From Saposhnikovia divaricata (lineage: Eukaryota; Streptophyta; Magnoliopsida; Apiales; Apiaceae), in contig CM071594.1 in NCBI GenBank assembly GCA_036435485.1, positions 194,212,216 through 194,276,215 on the forward strand: a stretch of DNA of 64,000 nucleotides, in the 5' to 3' direction. Positions 20,847 through 33,169 of the stretch are shown here, piece by piece (the stretch's first letter is position 1; each line of letters starts with the position of its first letter). Under the pieces are notes generated by a model. That model ran no database searches. It saw nothing but the letters and a program-made list of their open reading frames with translations, and was not told the origin of the DNA. The position numbers and the translations under genes were made by a program.

Positions 20847-23233
20847 GCAGAATAATTATTTTTAATTTTATAAAAATTCTGAAAAATCAGTTTTTTTAAA
20901 ATTATTTTTTGGAAATTCTTTATTTTGTGTTCTTGGTGTTCTTGAAGATCAAACTCACTTTTGAAGGTGATTCTGTTATTCAAATCGTTCATATGAGTAA
21001 CCAAACTGAAGCTCTTGATCTCTACTACATGTTCATGTAAGTGTTCATAACCAAAATTGTTTTGTTCGATTTTTTTTTTTTTAATTTTCGAACTTGTTTA
21101 ATTTGCTGTGGATTGTGTAGTGATTTGTTGTTGATGTGGTTAGTGTCTATAGATTTCTTATGATCCCAGGAGTATTGTGATAATTTTTGTTTGAATTTTA
21201 GTGTCCTAAATAAGAAAATCGAAATTTGGTGGGGGTGAACTTTGATTTTCTGGGTTCTTGGTTGATTGTTTGATGTTCTTGATGTTAGATATGAATTGTT
21301 GAGCTTAAAATTTTCGCCGGAATCGACTAATTCTTGGCCGATTTCTGCGTTTAATGTTGTGGTTAAATTATGGGTTTGATTTGGGACATGTTAGAAGCAA
21401 AATCTGTAGGGATAAGTGTTGGTTTTGGCTCGTCGGAGCTTGGCCGGATTTTCACCGGCCCGACATGAACAGTGAATTGGGGGTGTACTGAAGAAGACGC
21501 ATGTTTCTAAAAAAAAAAAAAAAAACTTATTTACTTATTTTACTTTTATTTAATTTTAAAAATCTTTTAAATAATTCTGAATTTAATTAAAAAAATTCAG
21601 AAAATTATTTTCTAAAATATTTTTGAAATTCAGAATTTATTTCTGAATTGAGTTTTTATTTTCAAAAATTATTTTATAATTTATTTATAAATTCGAATTT
21701 TATTTTCAAAAATTCGAAAAATATTTTTTTAAAATTCGAAAAAAAATATTTTTAATTTCGAAAAATACTTTTAAATTTTTAATAAATTATTTTATTCGAA
21801 AATATATTTTATTTGATTATTTTAAATTTATTTAGCTAATATTTTAATTAATTTAAATTGATTGGTTAATTAATAATAATCAATTAATTTAATTAATTAA
21901 ATATTATTTAAATATGTTGTAAAATAATCAAATTTAATTATTTTGGAAAATAGAGTGATTTATTTATTTTCTAAATATCATTTTACCTTTAATATTTATT
22001 TCTTTATTTGTGTAAAAATCGAATAAAATTGTTTTAAAATTCTAAAAATAATCCTGAAGCGATAAAAATAGTTTTAAAATTCTAAAATTATTTATAAACC
22101 CGGATTAAATATTTATTAAAATATTTTAGTGATCCAATAATTACTCGGAGGGTTTATTAACGATCCTTTTTGATTCAAAAAGGGTTATTTAAATCTTTTA
22201 AAATTCTTTTGAGTGCTTTAAAAATATTTTTAATATTCTAGAAATACTTTTAAATATTATAAGAAATCTTTGAGTGCTCTTTTATTTGTGAGTCATATCT
22301 GCTATGTGAAGTACGTGCTATGTGATTATGTGATCTACTTATCGAGTCTTTATACGTGCAATGTGAATTATCAAGGTATTAAGTATCGAGGATTAGGTTA
22401 TAAATTGGGTTTTGGTCAATATATATTTAATGTGTGCTTAATTGTGTATATGATTTATATTATAAGATGTCGTTAGGGGTAAATATCGTTTCTTGATTTA
22501 TTGACTATGATTGTCATGTTATTTTTATCTTCACAAGGATTAATTGGTAAATATTGACTTAGGTTTGTCAGCGCAGATAAGTAGATGATGGAAATGGTGG
22601 AGATGGATACAGTATTATTTGTGGATTGTTGGATTTATTGTGAGGTGTCTTAACACCGGGAAAATGCCTATGTTCAAAGGGGATATTTCCAATTATTTTC
22701 TTCCGTCGTAGATATTGGTACGCATGGTTAATATGTTCGAGTTGAGTTTATAAACTTTTATAGAAAGTAGAAATTGATGTTTGAAGACTGAAGTACCAGC
22801 TTATGTTTGACTATAGAAGTAGACGCGCGGGCTCGATGTCGATGGATCAGACTCGTGGCAATCGCAAGAGCATCAAACCAACGAATGATTAAAATAGAGG
22901 ACATGATGACGTGAGATAGAAGAAAAAGATAGTTGTATTACCTCGGCGTACGTATTAGCTAAGGATCTGTGGCAAGTATTTTCTTGATCATCTTAAACAC
23001 TTTTATTTTATGTTTCATTGATTCATATCATGACAAATAGTTATTATTCAGAGCTATTTGTGATTCTTAAATATTTTTGTGCGAACAAAGTTACTTGATA
23101 TTGGTACCCTTGATGTGGGGAATTGTTTAAGATAAACTCTTCATATCCTTATTATCGTAGTAAATAATAGGGATGTGAACTGTATGTGAAACTAAGCATT
23201 TCCTGTTGAATTCGGAAATTGCTCTATTGGATT

Positions 23234-23346
23234 TGAAAAATGGTAAAGCGTAGGAGGCCATGGTTGATGTCATGGTCCAGCAATATTTATTGGAAAATGA
23301 TAAAGCGTAGGAGGCCATGGTTGCTGTCATGGTCCAGCAATATTTA
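23234..23346 (+). repeat. 57-bp tandem duplication in the solo LTR
   Basis: TAAAGCGTAGGAGGCCATGG starts at 23244 and again at 23301; both copies continue through GTCATGGTCCAGCAATATTT. Confidence 0.9.
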
Positions 23347-24595
23347 AGGAGGATATGGTAACCATTCCATCTTCCTATAGGCTAACATTACTTGCCTATT
23401 TTGGGTACCCCAGAAATCCGGACTATACACACACGGAAAAAAAGAGAATACCGGTGGAGTATAGAGGGTCCCGTTGCCTTAGAACCTGATCAGGGGGCAA
23501 TGGTGTTTCACTTATTTATATCCAATCCATATCGCCCGAATGGCTATTATATATTGTGAGTTGGCAGATGATTCATTTTTATGACATGCCAAATGATTTC
23601 AGTTATGGTTTGAATTATATCATAGTTGTTGATTCAGTTTTCTCTATAAACTGTTTTACATTTCAGTTGATTTTATACCCCACTTATCTTGGTTTCTGTA
23701 TCAAAATTTTTATACGCTTGCCGAGCATTTCTTTCGCTCATACTTGCTGTTGTAAATTCTAACATTTCAGTAAGGTAGTTTGGTGAGACTTATCAGCACA
23801 GTTCAGAAAGAGAAGAAGCGTGATGCTATTTCGAAGATGACTTGGCTCAGGATGTCTGGATTTAGTGTAAGATCTATTTTATATGATTGAGTTCTAATAT
23901 CTATTATTATTATTATTATGTACTAGCCTAGTTGGCCTGGCGTACTTCTTATCGAAGTTACACCAGTGATTTAAGATTTGATCAAAGAGAATGTTGTAAA
24001 GAAGGAATACTTTCTATTTAATGGAATTTGGATTCTTGTTTCTAGCCCTATAACCTTAAAAGATCTTGGTATGTTGGGGTCACAGATGTTATATTTCCAG
24101 TGTTGGACAATCACAAGTGAATGATTATTATTAAGCAGATGTTTTATTTTGAGGATTTTTGCGTGATAACCAAATCTTCTGACCCCGGATTTGGGGGGTG
24201 TCACAATTTTAATTTAATATACTCATGTTTATGGGTTATACTAATGTTTCCGTATTACAACAACGTATACGGATTTTTAATATATTTCATTATTAATTGG
24301 AAAATATGATGTGATATTTTCGGGTATATATTAATGATTATAAGATTAGTTTTAAATCAAAACAGACAACGTGTTTTAATTAGAAAGAAAATATTAATGA
24401 TTGGAAGATATGGTACGATTGATATTTCTAGGTATTTCTAAAAATTAATATCTTCAACTAAAGTAAATGTGAAAAAAGCAATCAGCTAATTACCATTAAT
24501 TATTATGTTATTATTTATTTTAGTAATTATAATAACCGTACCGAAAACCAAACCGATAAACTTTCAATATTTCAGCTTTAATATAATAGTATAGA

Positions 24596-24651
<56 letters not shown>

Positions 24652-25371
24652 TACTATTACTTTTATTATTATTATAATTTTTATTTTATATATAATCCTA
24701 ATCTAGAAAAAATACTAGTACAATATTAACGATATTTTATAATATTAATTACTTGCTTACTTATCCTACTGTCTCCGTCTTATTTTACATGTCCCTTTTA
24801 AAAAAATTACGTGTATTAATAAAATGTTAGTTGGATAAAATTTTTCAACAAATGCCCTTAATTAATGCCTTGAAAAATGAAATTAAAGTTATGTTTTAAA
24901 AAAGTCAAGTATTGGTAGCCGTAAACTTCTGATGGAGTGTCTATATTTCTGTATTATTTTTGTGGGTTCATCTTTTCAGACATTAATGTGTTATTGTCCA
25001 AACTTTATGAGGAATCTCTTTCTCTTGATAGTCGTAATTTATGTGTTTTTGTCTAAACTTCCCGAGAAATCTCTTTCTCTTGGTAGTCGTAATTTAGGTT
25101 ACTGCCCAGGGATTGGTTAAGCATACCTTTCAGTTAGATGATAAATTTTTGTAGATGTAAAAAACCTTTACATTCCTGTACGTTTTTTGACAATTTTATG
25201 TTTGATCTATTAATATATGATATGTCTCTTTCTTTTGACCAAAAAACAAAAAGTCAAGTATTGGAAGTAATAAATATGGGAATAGTTTTGGAAAATTAGC
25301 TTTAAATTTGTAGTAATGAATAAAAAGAAGACATGTAATTTGGGACAATTTTTTTTTAAAAAAGACATATA
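24596..25371. other. (ATT)n tract and unassigned AT-rich sequence
   Basis: The tract at 24596-24650 continues the microsatellite interrupted by the Helitron pair. The rest holds no gene. A duplicated segment containing AATCTCTTTCTCTTG (about 25010-25085) and a weak MITE-like end (CTCCGTCTTATTTTA near 24772) are the only structure seen. Confidence 0.5.
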
Positions 25372-25862
25372 CTCCATCCATTCCTTTTTATTGGACGTTT
25401 TAGAAACAATTTCAGAAACCAAGGAAGCTCATTAACACCACAATCACATTAAGGGCCTGTTTGGCTTAGTTTTTATTAAGGACTTATTGACTTATTTTCG
25501 GGTAAAAATTTTATATTTTGATAATTTTTTTAATATAAATATTTAATGTATGCTTGAGATTCAATAAGTTGCAAAAATAAGCTGGAAAATAAGTTGGAAA
25601 GTTAGAAATCTCTAACTTTGTCTTAAAATAAGTTGACTTATTCTGGAAAAAAGTTCTCCCAAACACCCCCTAAATATGGTCTACCTTTTACTTTCATACC
25701 CTTAACTATTTGAACAATAAAGAAAAAGAAGTATTAAGTAGGGACATTTGATGGAAACTAGGTCAATTAAGTAGGGACATTACGTAGGGAAAATTTAAAA
25801 TGTCTGATAAAAAGGAATTGTGATGAAAGTCTAAAACGACTAACAATTAGAAACAGAGTGAG
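25372..25862. mobile_element. Stowaway-like MITE, interrupted by a Tourist-like MITE
   Basis: The left end CTCCATCCATTCCTTTTTAT and the right end, read on the minus strand as CTCACTCTGTTTCTAATTGT, form imperfect terminal inverted repeats of about 30 bp ending in CGTTTTA on both sides. Both are flanked by TA (25370-25371, 25863-25864), the mariner/Stowaway target. Net length without the nested element is about 270 bp. Confidence 0.6.
25453..25670. mobile_element. Tourist-like MITE nested in the Stowaway-like MITE
   Basis: The ends GGGCCTGTTTGG and CCAAACACCCCC are inverted repeats with few mismatches, flanked by TAA on both sides (25450-25452, 25671-25673). A 218-bp element with a 3-bp TAA duplication fits the PIF/Harbinger Tourist group. 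Confidence 0.75.
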
Positions 25863-26117
25863 TATTATATATTATGGAACGGAGTGAGTATGATACATAA
25901 ATACACAAAATGGATTCATTTAATAACTTTAGTGTCATGATTCATTACAGTGCGGTGTACGAGTCTGACACATGTTACACAAAGCAAGGCACGATTACGA
26001 GGTCTACCAGTACCCCTGATTTGTGTCGGTCACATGGAACATAGACCGAATTCTTAAAGTGCACATGGACTATAGTCGAATTTTTTGGGATTAGGTACAC
26101 ATGAACACCGTAGGTAA

Positions 26118-26707
26118 GAGCATCTCCAACCGGAGATGCCCTTGTCTAAATAGTCCTACATGGCAGAGCAACTGTAGATATTATACATAATCTGTTTAGA
26201 TTAACCTCAACCGGTTGGCCATATTTGTTGAATTCTTCTGGATTTGTAAGAAAGCCCTAAGAATAAAATAAATGTTTTTACTTAATTGTGAATGACGTGT
26301 GTATGTCCTGGTGTGAATATAATGATGAACAAGAACTACATTTGGTTGTATTAAATTACTTAGACATTTTAGTCTTGCGCATAAAGCAGCTGCTGGATTT
26401 GTTAGTGAAATTGTTATGTTGTTTACTAATTTATTAAAAATTAAAATTTAAGAGATTTTTAATTTAAAAATTTGAAAAAATATATGATCACATTTTAAAA
26501 TTAACTAGTGTTAAAATTAGTTTATTAAGATTTTATATTAAATTGAAAGTTTTTTTTCAAATTAATAAAATGTTATTTTAAAATATAACTAACCATTATA
26601 GCCAACTCCATTGGAGTACAAAACCTTACATATTCAGTAAATTTTAGCCAATCATTATTTTATATTATTTTAGCCAACCATTTTAGCCAATCCCGTTGCA
26701 GATGCTC
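26118..26707. mobile_element. Harbinger-like MITE (590 bp)
   Basis: The left end GAGCATCTCCAACCGG and the right end (minus strand GAGCATCTGCAACGGG) are terminal inverted repeats, flanked by TAA at 26115-26117 and 26708-26710. There is no coding capacity. The subterminal motif TTAGCCAA repeats near the right end. Confidence 0.75.
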
Positions 26708-26710
26708 TAA

Positions 26711-27381
26711 GGCACTAAGCTATTAATTACGATCATAGTACAGCCCACAAGAGTTATAACATAATGAGTTCTACAAGGAACCAATTTCTATTTTTTATGT
26801 TAGGAGTATAATCAAACTCATAGTGCAGCTTTTGTGAACCTTGAGTTGTCAAACAAGAGAGATATAATGCAATCAATATTTTAGCAGTCCTCATTTTTCT
26901 ACTCTCATTATTTCATTGACATAAAATATTCTTAATCACAAAGTGTAAATTGACATTCCTTGTGCCGTTTTGCACACTAATAGAATGCAACTGTAGAGGA
27001 TACAGGCTGCATGCAGTCGGCAATAGCCCTATGAGCTGCTTGTAATGCTGCAAGAAACAATATTTAAATAGTGGAAGGTGAAGAAAGAACAATGTATTTT
27101 CACAATATTTCACAAGATTACATTTGCTTTCCCCTAGGAGAAAAATATACAGATTCAGTCAAACATCAACTCTGATGATTGTGCATGTTACTATTTTTAA
27201 TTTGTAATATTAATTCGGTATCAAGTCTCATAGTTGTTCACGCTGCTATGTTTATTGATTATATTTGTGCATTTACTCTCTGATTGATTTCTATCATTTC
27301 AACATTTATAAAGAAAAATGCATGCATTTTTTTCCAATAACAAATACATTGGACTCGATCATAGTTTAAACCAAATGCATG
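26711..27381. other. Unassigned sequence with one weak minus-strand exon candidate
   Basis: No clear gene. On the minus strand, 27047 to 26977 follows a TTCTTGCAG acceptor-like site and reads openly to a TAG stop (ALQAAHRAIADCMQP...). At 71 bp it is too short to call. The block TTCCAATAACAAATACATTG with GGACTCGATCA (27330-27361) recurs at 31688-31714 beyond the solo LTR, so an older duplication lies under the insertion. Confidence 0.3.
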
Positions 27382-30300
27382 TGTAACAGCCCCAGATCCG
27401 GGGTCGGGGATCCGGTCATTACGGTTTCAATTCAATCAATAATACTTGAACTTGTATCAAAATAAATAAACAGCATGCTATGACCCCGCAATAATATCAC
27501 ACCACACAACCAGTTATAGTCCCATAGATGAAAATGAAATAATTCTCTAATCATAGAATCCACAAGTTATAAGTTATTACAAACCCCAAATGGTTACAGA
27601 ATAAGTTTAATAGTTTCTTGCCGTTGATTAACATAAATCATACATATAAGTAAGTCTGATATATAAAAGCTACCAGTCTAGCTTACTGGCTGCTCCTACC
27701 TTAGCAATGGCGGCTATGACATCAGCGGGCAATCCTACGACTGCTGTCACCTGCTTGTGCCGAGTGCGCCTTACGCGGGCCATCAGACCTAGCTGTTGTT
27801 GTGATATAATAAATAAGCAAGGGTGAGCAATAGCCCACCAAAATAATATATAACTGAACAATAATATATAACAGTTTTAAAAGAATATCTTTGAAACCAT
27901 ATGTAATGCATTGACGAACATAGTGCCAGTATAACGTAAAAGATGAAGTTACGAGGTAAGTGAAGGTACTTTTAGTTCTGAACAGTTTTCAAACCCTGTT
28001 AACACGAGTGATACTTCATCTTGCAGAAAATAAATAAATTTGGATGATGAACTAATACTGGAGTATGTCGCGCCAGATGACACCACCTTACGATGATCAG
28101 TCGCAGGTCGTGCATCTCAAAATTTGTTTCTCTACATGTAGAAGGAAGAACATATGGACACCACCATATACCGGATCTCCCTAGCCATCTTTGGGCTTAG
28201 ACGGGACCGGCGCCACTCGGACCCTATTTCTAGGATGGATTGTCCCACAACCTCTTATACCCGTTTCACTGATGGACTGTCCCACAGCCTGTTACACATT
28301 ACACAAATACTCCTAGTTCGAGTAAATCCATGACTCTGAAACGTAAAGTTCGTCCCCCTTTTCCCAAGTATAATACTTGTTGATAAGACTCCACAAAGCA
28401 GTCGTATCTAGTTGGAAAGGAAAATTCACCAATTTTTCCCAAGCTGTTGTTTTTTAATGGATATCGACTTGTTCCAACAATCTTACCCCTCGAATGATGA
28501 GGAAGTAATACAAAGACTCAATTTGATGAATAGTAACCAAGTTGCGAGTGAAAAGAATAGTTTCAAAAGATTTATGACCGGGCAGTCAAACAAAATAAAT
28601 AGCAGCTCTCAAGTAAAGTTCCCTCATAATTTGGAAGATGGATTTAAATGAAAAAATAGAGTTTTGGGAATCTCTCCTTGATAAAAAATAATCATAATGA
28701 GACTCAGAAATATTTTACAAAATATTTGAAGGTCGAAGATAATATTTGAATAAAAATCATTTTTAAAACTAGTTAAAAGAATTAAATAAATATTCAAAGA
28801 ATATTTATTAAGTCATAAATATTTAAAGAATACTCTTAGTATATAATATTGCTCATAAATAACCCTCGAATGAATATATAAAAAAAATTCACTAAATAAA
28901 TAAATCCTCAAATAAATATTTAAAATAAGATCCATTAAATAAATCAACCTTAAATTAATATTCAAAATAATATTCGTTAAATAATTAAAGCTCAAATGAA
29001 TATTCAAAATAATATTCATTAAATAGATAAAACTCAAATGAATATTCAAAACAATATTCATTAAAGAAATAATGGAAAAATATTTATTTAAATATTTTCC
29101 TCAGAAAATAATCAAAATATATATAGAGATACTGACTCCCGATCTATACTTGAAGAATGAGATTCATATGCCCTTCACTAAGGGTCTTAGCAATATTCGG
29201 TTTATAACCAATATATCACATCTAACTTGTCAGCTAATATCAAGTCATAAAACAAGTATCACAATAATTTGAAAGCATGCATGCATGCTATGGCATATGT
29301 ATAACAATAATCAAATCATATATATTATCACAACAACAGTTCCAAAATGTTTGGAAACTTGCCTGGTAATCTGGTGGGGGTAGTGTGTCCTGGGTCAGTC
29401 CGGTGATCTATAAACAATCAAAATATTCGAGATTAATCACTTAACGCTTTTGAAATGCTAAGTAGATGCTTTACTTAGGTTAAAACACGTTTTCAAGTTA
29501 TCTTGTTATGCACCCTTTAGTGTACTCTTATTAACACAGTTATGATCAGACACTTGTTCGTCATTAAGGCATGTCATTACACTTACACTTGGCAGGTACT
29601 TAAGTCGTATAAGTTCTAAGGTCGGTCGTTTACTAACAAAGATTATACCTTGAGATTTATTGTCCATTTTCTAAGTGGTTTTCCAAAGTTATCGCCAAGT
29701 GTTCTTTTTAAGGTTCCGTCGCAGTTAAGCTTGATTCGAACATTTTTATAAAATCGAAAAACGATCTGTTTGACATGAGGTTTTCTCTCACACCTTTCTT
29801 ATGATCTCTAATATTTAATTATCAAGATTTGCCATTGAATTATTCATGTTAAGGGGGTTTAATTTCAGTTACGAACTCGCACTTATGGTTTCGAACAACT
29901 TTTACTAAATCGGCCATATCTCCTAAACCGTAAGTCCTTTTGTTTCGATTCTCGCGCCAAAATGATCTATGACTCGAGATCTACAAGGACAAGTCATATA
30001 CTTGTCAAGATCAGTGACCTATAGCTATTGTTATGCACGAATTTTAAGGGTTAACAAAATTTTGGCATTACGAAGGCTATAAATCGGATATTTCCAAAAT
30101 TACAATCCTCCCATAAACATGGTTTCCACTCCAAATCACATATACATGTTATTTAACATTGAACTAAGGCAAAGCACTGCCTTTCCGTTCATCTAAACCA
30201 TTTAATCATAAATCAAAACCCAATCATAGCTTTAATGCCTTAAACATACATAATATTACTAAATCTCCACAAAACTCATCCAATAATCATAAAAACTCAA

Positions 30301-31643
30301 ACTAAGATCTAGGGTTTCAAATGTTATATCTTCCTTGAAGTGTGTATAAGCCTTAATTAACCTTGTATAGTCCTTGTCTAAGCTTGATCTAGCTTGAATC
30401 ATCCAAAGAAATCAAGAAATCAAAAGTTAGTTCTTGAAATCACTATTCATCCTCAACCTTCATGATTTTATAACTCAAGAATGGAATGGAATTTGAAGCT
30501 AAGATTTATAGGAGATCTTAGTTATGAAATATAGGACTCACCTAATTAACATGGGAATTGTTGAATGGTTGAAGCTTGGATTTTCTCCTTGAATTTCTTG
30601 CTTGGGCCGAATGCTTCATGGAGAGGAAATGGGGTGAGTTTCTTGTTTGCTTGGTCTCATCTTTGCATTATTGTGTATTTTGGATAATATCTAGCTAAAG
30701 TCACTTTATTAAAGTGATTACATCACATTCCACTAGCTTAATCTTGCGCCAAGTGTTGGGCTATATATAAACATGTTACTCCACTTTGGTATAAATGCAA
30801 ACACACCACTTATCTTTGTAGTTGACTTGCTCTTTGGTCACCTTATTTCCTTATTCTCCCACCACTTTGATTTCCTTTGTGTCTCGTTAATAAAATCTAT
30901 ACGTTATGACTTATATGTTGCATCCCCTTGCTTTACCGTGGCACCATTTCATTGATCGTTCGGAGGAATATCTCAAGTATTTCTTGTTAGGGTTTTATTG
31001 CAAACCTTCTTGATATTTATACTACCATTCGCAATCCTCCTTTATAATTCTTGAACTTAAATTCCTCAAATCTCTTTAATAAATCCTTAAATCCTTCAGT
31101 GTCTAGGGAAATCTCGGAGAAAATAAAAGTGCAATTTTTCTGAATCTGATATCGTTTACATACAATTATTTTGCCTATAGATCATCAATACGAACTCAGA
31201 AATCCATTCGGAATACTTCTATATAGTGTCGTCTGATAATATTCCAATTTCCATCAAAAACACTATTCACTACTTATTCTTTCTTTATTAATTGTACTTA
31301 AAAAAATGCTCTCGCGCTTTCTCGAGTGTTCCCTATCTCTTTTACGGAATCTCTGGACTTATACTAGATATCGATTTGGATAACATGAGCTACCAGATAT
31401 CGATTTGGATGACATGAGAATAACCTTCCTCTTTGGAATACCGTATCTTACTTTCTAGGAGATAGATTATTCTAATCTAAGTTGTCAACCAATTGCATTG
31501 TTCATGGCATATAAACATTTATATCCAAATCCATTAAATATTCATTCATTAAACCACTGATACATTGTAGTCGTAACCACTATTTATTCATACTCCATTA
31601 CATAATAAAAGTTTTAATTCTACCAAAAATCTGGGTTCTTATA
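27382..31643 (-). repeat. Solo LTR, Tekay/Del-like, minus-oriented (4262 bp)
   Basis: The plus strand reads TGTAACAGCCCCAGATCCGG at the left and CTGGGTTCTTATA at the right. On the minus strand the element therefore starts TATAAGAACCCAG (first bases changed from TG) and ends CTGGGGCTGTTACA. The direct repeat GCATG at 27377-27381 and 31644-31648 is its target duplication. Much of it matches, by eye, the LTR at 56235-61003, for example CTAGCTGTTGTTGTGATATA and AAGCAAGGGTGAGCAATAGC, so both belong to one family. No internal domain is attached and no gene is visible in it. Confidence 0.8.
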
Positions 31644-31648
31644 GCATG

Positions 31649-32273
31649 CATCCAGACTGGATGCCCAGTTCTCAACCCAATTTATTTCCAATAACATAAA
31701 CATTGGACTCGATCAAACACTTGAAACAATTTAATATTTTCATTAAGGGAGGGGAATATATTTTTTTAAAAAAATCCAAATCAATTTTATTTTTTCCCTG
31801 ATTTTACCGAACCTATATACATAAATATTTGGAGATACTTTAGACCATTATCCCGACTATATATAATCGAACCGATTTGATTAGTCCCGTCAACGGACAG
31901 AAGATGTGATCAAAGGCTTAAAAAAACAAATATGGATCTCACTAAAATAATCCAATTCGATAAAATAAATAAATTATTGACCCGATCCAATTATATAACT
32001 GTACACATATACATTTGTAAATAGAAAATATAATAAAACATAGCTAAAACCTAATCTTATATAGGTTCGATTGTTAAATTATTTGTTCTGTTCTGTTATG
32101 TTCTACTTATATTTCATTTCAGTGCATACTGCATAGTATGCAATTCTATTAATTTCTTATTTTTCAGTTTGTTCTGTTGTTCTTCCATCTTCCTTCTACT
32201 CATATTTCGAAATATGGTATGCAATCTTTATATTCATTACTTATTTGTCATTTCGTTCTCTTGGTCTTCATTG
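31649..32273. other. Unassigned AT-rich sequence
   Basis: Nothing coding is seen. It includes the second copy of the CATTGGACTCGATCA block noted left of the solo LTR. The last five bases, CATTG (32269-32273), may be the left target duplication of the Ty3/gypsy remnant that follows. Confidence 0.4.
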
Positions 32274-32386
32274 TGATAAGTCATCAAGTCACATACAAGC
32301 TGACTTGTTTAGCATTAGTTGATACTCCAAACAATCAGAATATTGCTATTGCTAATGCCACTAATGGCCACTAATATTTTTTCTTC

Positions 32387-33140
32387 CGAAATGGCCAAAC
32401 TTGAGTTTTCTAAATATTCTGGTGAAGATCCATCTGAGTGGTTCAACCGTGTTGGTCAGTTCTTCGAATTTCTAGGCACTGCAGAAACAAAAAGGTGCCT
32501 TTGGCATCATTCCATCTAGAGGGTGAAGCCAATCAGTGGTGGCAATGGCTACAATGCGCTTATAAGCAAGAATGTAAAATAGTGACATGGCCAAGCTTTG
32601 AGGAAGAACTATGGGCACGATTTGGACCTACTGAATGTGAAGATTTCGATGAGGCGTTATCACGAGTTAGTCAAGTGGGCTCCCTATGAGATTATCAAAA
32701 CGAGTTAATATTGGGTAACCGGGTGCATGGATGGTCACAGAAGGCGCTAGTGGGAACCTTCATGGGGTCTCAACATGAAATTGCACAAGGCATACGGATG
32801 ATTAAACCCAAGTCACTAAAAGAAGCAATTAGCTTGGCACGGATGAAAGATGAACAACTTTTTAGGCAACTAGCACATACAAGGCAATCTGAATTTGAGC
32901 GACTTCAACTGGACTCTCATGCTTTACCCAAATCTAATGCAGCACCTACAACTTAGCGACTATCCTGGGAAGAAATGCAGAAAAGACGAGCTCAAGGTCT
33001 TTGTTTCAATTGCAATGAAAAATTTATAGTAGGCCATAAATGTCAAGGACCGCAACTCTTGTTGCTTGAAGCATGTCCCAATGAAAACTATAATGACATC
33101 AGCGATGACACAATGGAGGTTGCAAAACATGGACCTTGAG
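32387..33140 (+). pseudogene. Ty3/gypsy gag remnant with zinc knuckle
   Basis: The N-terminal block MAKLEFSKYSGEDPSEWF and FHLEGEANQWWQWL with FEEELWARFGPTECEDFDEA are typical plant gag motifs. They are followed by NRVHGWSQKALVGTFMG and KPKSLKEAISLARMKDEQL. A knuckle CFNCNEKFIVGHKC is read near 33000-33042. Breaks seen are a frame change at about 32490, a TGA at 32687-32689 and a TAG at 32954-32956. Gag assembles the particle; this one cannot. The final codons join directly to what looks like the 3' end of an element, so everything between was deleted. The sublineage is uncertain. Confidence 0.75.
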
Positions 33141-33169
33141 GACAAGGTTCCATTTCAAGCGGAGGGTAT

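Larger units (their letters stand above)
19786..24205 (+). repeat. Solo LTR, Tekay/Del-like, plus-oriented (4420 bp)
   Basis: It opens TGTAACAACCCTGATTTTTC and closes GGATTTGGGGGGTGTCACA. Both ends are flanked by the same five bases, ATTTT (19781-19785 and 24206-24210), a perfect target-site duplication. No internal domain, PBS or PPT is present, so this is a solo LTR left by LTR-LTR recombination. It contains an (ATT)n run near its start (19807-19900), a TATA box at 20839 and a 57-bp duplication at about 23234-23346. Open frames inside it are short and AT-driven. Confidence 0.85.
19705..24595 (-). mobile_element. Non-autonomous Helitron, copy B, minus strand, split by a solo LTR
   Basis: On the minus strand it begins TCTATACTATTATATTAAAG at 24595, preceded by A: a typical plant Helitron 5' end. 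It runs to a 3' region with the GTGCATCGCATGGGC hairpin-like segment at about 19705-19722. The CTAG itself is missing because copy A follows head to tail. Without the LTR at 19786-24205 it is under 0.5 kb, so it is non-coding and must have moved using proteins from elsewhere. Confidence 0.6.

Noticed and set aside
22270..22476. Plus-strand open frame with Tyr/Ile/Leu-rich product
   Set aside because: AT-rich LTR interior; composition alone accounts for it.
24771..25370. Possible further Stowaway element starting CTCCGTCTTATTTTA
   Set aside because: No convincing right-hand inverted end or TA duplication could be paired with it.
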